The notes under the pieces were generated by a model. The model was not told the DNA's origin. It saw only the letters and a list, made by a program, of their open reading frames with translations, and did no database searches. From contig MGMR01000017.1 of assembly GCA_001796495.1 (NCBI GenBank), forward strand, positions 1,745-8,178: a stretch of 6,434 nucleotides of DNA. The letters are read 5' to 3'. Position 1 is the stretch's first letter; every line of letters begins with the position of its first letter. This DNA is from Chloroflexi bacterium RBG_13_51_18. Its GTDB lineage: Bacteria; Chloroflexota; Dehalococcoidia; Dehalococcoidales; RBG-16-60-22. Shown piece by piece: positions 4,704-6,434 of the stretch. Made by a program: the position numbers and the translations under genes.

Positions 4704-6434
4704 ATGAGTTATTTAAAGCACCGTGCCTGGCCTGGTGTACTGGCGTTAGTGTGTCTTTTAACCGTTTTTCTAACTGTTACTCCGGTACCGCTCCTGAACG
4801 GACGAGCTTCCGCCAGCGCCGGCCCTGACCTTGTAATAGATTCTGTTTCATGGTCGCCGGTAACGCCATCAATCCGGGACACGGTTACGTTTACTGCAAC
4901 TATCAGAAACCAGGGAGACAGCCAGGCCGCCGTATCCCGCATCGCATATTACATCGATGACAGCTTTATCGGCAATGCCTATATCAATTCCATAGCCGCC
5001 GGCGATACCGCCGTAAATACCATAACCTGGCAGGCAACCGCCGGAGATCATTTTATCAAGGCGATTATCGATAGCGATAACGTTATTGCCGAGGCAAACG
5101 AAGATAATAATATAAAAATATACGCATTTCCCGTCCTCGCCCCAGACCTTATTATTGAATCAATTACCTGGTCGCCGCAAAACGTCTCAGCCGGCGAATC
5201 GGTAACATTTACGGTGACAGCGAAAAACCGCGGCAATAAATCCTCTGCCCCCTGCTGGGTCGAGTTCTTTATCGACGGGTCTTCCAGAGGCCAGCAGGAA
5301 GGTGTACGCCTCAATCCGGGTGAATACAAGACATTCATCTATGCATGGACAACGCAACCCGGGCAACATACTCTTAAAGCAACCGTTGATGTCTTGAATT
5401 ATTCTATAGAGAGCGACGAAACGAATAACGATCTTTCGGCAACCTACGCAACAACTCCACCCGACCTGATTATATATTCGATAATACAGTCGCCCCCGAA
5501 CCGCACCGATATCGATCCGATTACCATGCATGTCACCGTAAAAAACAAGGGCACGGGCACCGCATATAATTCCTGGCTGAATATGTATGTAGATGGAGTA
5601 CTGGAATCATCTATTTCCATCAATTCCATGAATGCCAACACTACAGACACAAGAACATATTCGTGGTTGCCGGACACGGGAGAGCATACATTCACCGCGA
5701 TTATCGATCCTGACAACCAGGTCTACGAAAGCAATGAATCAAATAATACGTATACTATAACCCTTCCAGCGGTGGCTCTGGCCGACCTCCTTATTGAAAG
5801 CATTACATGGACGCCGACACAACCGACTATAAACAGCCGGATGACTTATACTGTAACTGTCAAGAACGCTGGAAAAAGAGCCGTAAACGAATGCTATCTC
5901 GATTTTTACGCAGAATATAGCTATAAGATAAATAAAAAACTCGGCCCGATTCCCGCTGGAGAAACAGCCAGCGTAAACATCGATTATCTTACTTCTACCG
6001 AGCCACTGAAGGTAAGGGCCATTATCGATCCGAATAACTATATTGCCGAAAGTGATGAAACAAATAATGAAAAGGTAGCTTCACTAACCCTTGCCGAACC
6101 ACCTGCCGTTGATTTCTTGATAACGAGCCTTACCTGTACGCCGCAAAATCCCTCCGTCGGTGACGTGGTTACCATCACCACCAAGATAAAAAACAACAGC
6201 ACACTTAAAGCCGGAACATCGCACCTAGCCTATTATGTAGATGGTGTAATGATAGAAATCGTTCCCATTAAGAGCCTTGGCATTAAAGCTACCGTTACCA
6301 ACACAATCACCTGGACAGCCACGCCCGGTACACATACTATCAGGGTGTTTGCCGATTACAATGATTACAACTATGAAAGTGATGAAGACAACAACGCCAA
6401 GGAAATAGTTATATCAGTGCTGTCACCGGACCTG
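4704..6434 (+). CDS. secreted CARDB-repeat surface protein, C-terminus beyond the window
   Basis: An open frame of 577 codons that runs off the window end without a stop, so the protein is partial. Residues 1-39 look like a Sec signal peptide: basic MSYLKHR, a hydrophobic core at about 11-25, then a likely signal peptidase I site A37-S38-A39 before Gly40. The rest is a tandem array of about 100-108-residue beta-sandwich modules of the CARDB type (cell adhesion related domain found in bacteria). Units begin near residues 41, 147, 253, 360 and 468, and S-P-D-L at 574-577 opens a sixth. Each unit runs PDLxIxSITWSP, then VTFTVTxKNxG, a YxDG or FIDG strand, TxTWxATxGxHT, and ends with D-x-x-N-x-x-x-E-S-x-E-x-N-N. 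GAAGG at 4689-4693 is the ribosome site, 10 nt before the ATG. An extracellular adhesion or spacer role is inferred. The missing C-terminus would show whether it carries an enzyme domain, a membrane helix or a sorting signal. No functional link to the CoA-transferase is evident. Confidence 0.9.
   Translation, partial: MSYLKHRAWPGVLALVCLLTVFLTVTPVPLLNGRASASAGPDLVIDSVSWSPVTPSIRDTVTFTATIRNQGDSQAAVSRIAYYIDDSFIGNAYINSIAAGDTAVNTITWQATAGDHFIKAIIDSDNVIAEANEDNNIKIYAFPVLAPDLIIESITWSPQNVSAGESVTFTVTAKNRGNKSSAPCWVEFFIDGSSRGQQEGVRLNPGEYKTFIYAWTTQPGQHTLKATVDVLNYSIESDETNNDLSATYATTPPDLIIYSIIQSPPNRTDIDPITMHVTVKNKGTGTAYNSWLNMYVDGVLESSISINSMNANTTDTRTYSWLPDTGEHTFTAIIDPDNQVYESNESNNTYTITLPAVALADLLIESITWTPTQPTINSRMTYTVTVKNAGKRAVNECYLDFYAEYSYKINKKLGPIPAGETASVNIDYLTSTEPLKVRAIIDPNNYIAESDETNNEKVASLTLAEPPAVDFLITSLTCTPQNPSVGDVVTITTKIKNNSTLKAGTSHLAYYVDGVMIEIVPIKSLGIKATVTNTITWTATPGTHTIRVFADYNDYNYESDEDNNAKEIVISVLSPDL
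4824..6422 (+). repeat. tandem array of five CARDB-module repeats within the secreted protein gene
   Basis: Five coding repeats begin at about 4824, 5142, 5460, 5781 and 6105, and a sixth begins at 6423-6434. The first three start exactly 318 nt (106 codons) apart. At the protein level each ends in a near-identical acidic motif: DSDNVIAEANEDNN, DVLNYSIESDETNN, DPDNQVYESNESNN, DPNNYIAESDETNN and DYNDYNYESDEDNN. DNA identity is patchy, for example ATTATCGAT at 5064, 5700 and 6021 in the same frame. This points to older duplication with divergence rather than recent expansion. Confidence 0.85.

Noticed and set aside
4709..5716. Several minus-strand open frames under the CARDB gene
   Set aside because: They overlap each other and mirror the repeats of the plus-strand gene. 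The plus frame has a signal peptide and conserved repeat motifs throughout.

Overview
The window reads as bacterial DNA: two AGGAGG-type Shine-Dalgarno sites, sigma-70-like promoters, a lipoprotein signal peptide with an L-S-A-C lipobox, and intrinsic terminators. GC content looks moderate by eye. A secreted CARDB-repeat protein, a CaiB/BaiF-type CoA-transferase and small cupin proteins would suit an anaerobic or environmental lineage such as Dehalococcoidia (Chloroflexota) or a Desulfobacteria-like group. That placement is a weak inference from gene content only. No rRNA, tRNA, insertion sequence, CRISPR array or attachment site was seen.

Layout. (1) 143-1464, plus strand: a two-gene unit made of a single-pass membrane-anchored protein and a lipoprotein with TPR-like helices, 20 bp apart, closed by a strong hairpin terminator at 1480-1508. 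Neither function is recognised. (2) 3028-1524, minus strand: a two-gene operon of cupin-like proteins, a single-domain protein first and a two-domain protein second. All three domains share H-x-H-x3-E plus P-x4-H motifs, with exactly 50 residues between the second and third metal-ligand histidines. (3) 3297-4490, plus strand: a complete family III CoA-transferase, divergent from the cupin operon across a 268-bp intergenic region that holds two back-to-back promoters and a leader hairpin on each side. (4) 4704 to the window end, plus strand: a secreted protein with five complete CARDB repeats and the start of a sixth, cut by the window edge.

How the genes may work together. The divergent cupin operon and CoA-transferase could be a co-regulated small-molecule pathway, with CoA activation on one side and metal-dependent cupin enzymes or binding proteins on the other, but no substrate can be read from the sequence. 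The membrane protein/lipoprotein pair and the CARDB protein are cell-envelope or surface functions and look independent of that cluster. The most distinctive signal is the three-fold repetition of one cupin-like module across two adjacent genes. I see no clear evidence of a wholly new defence or mobile system.
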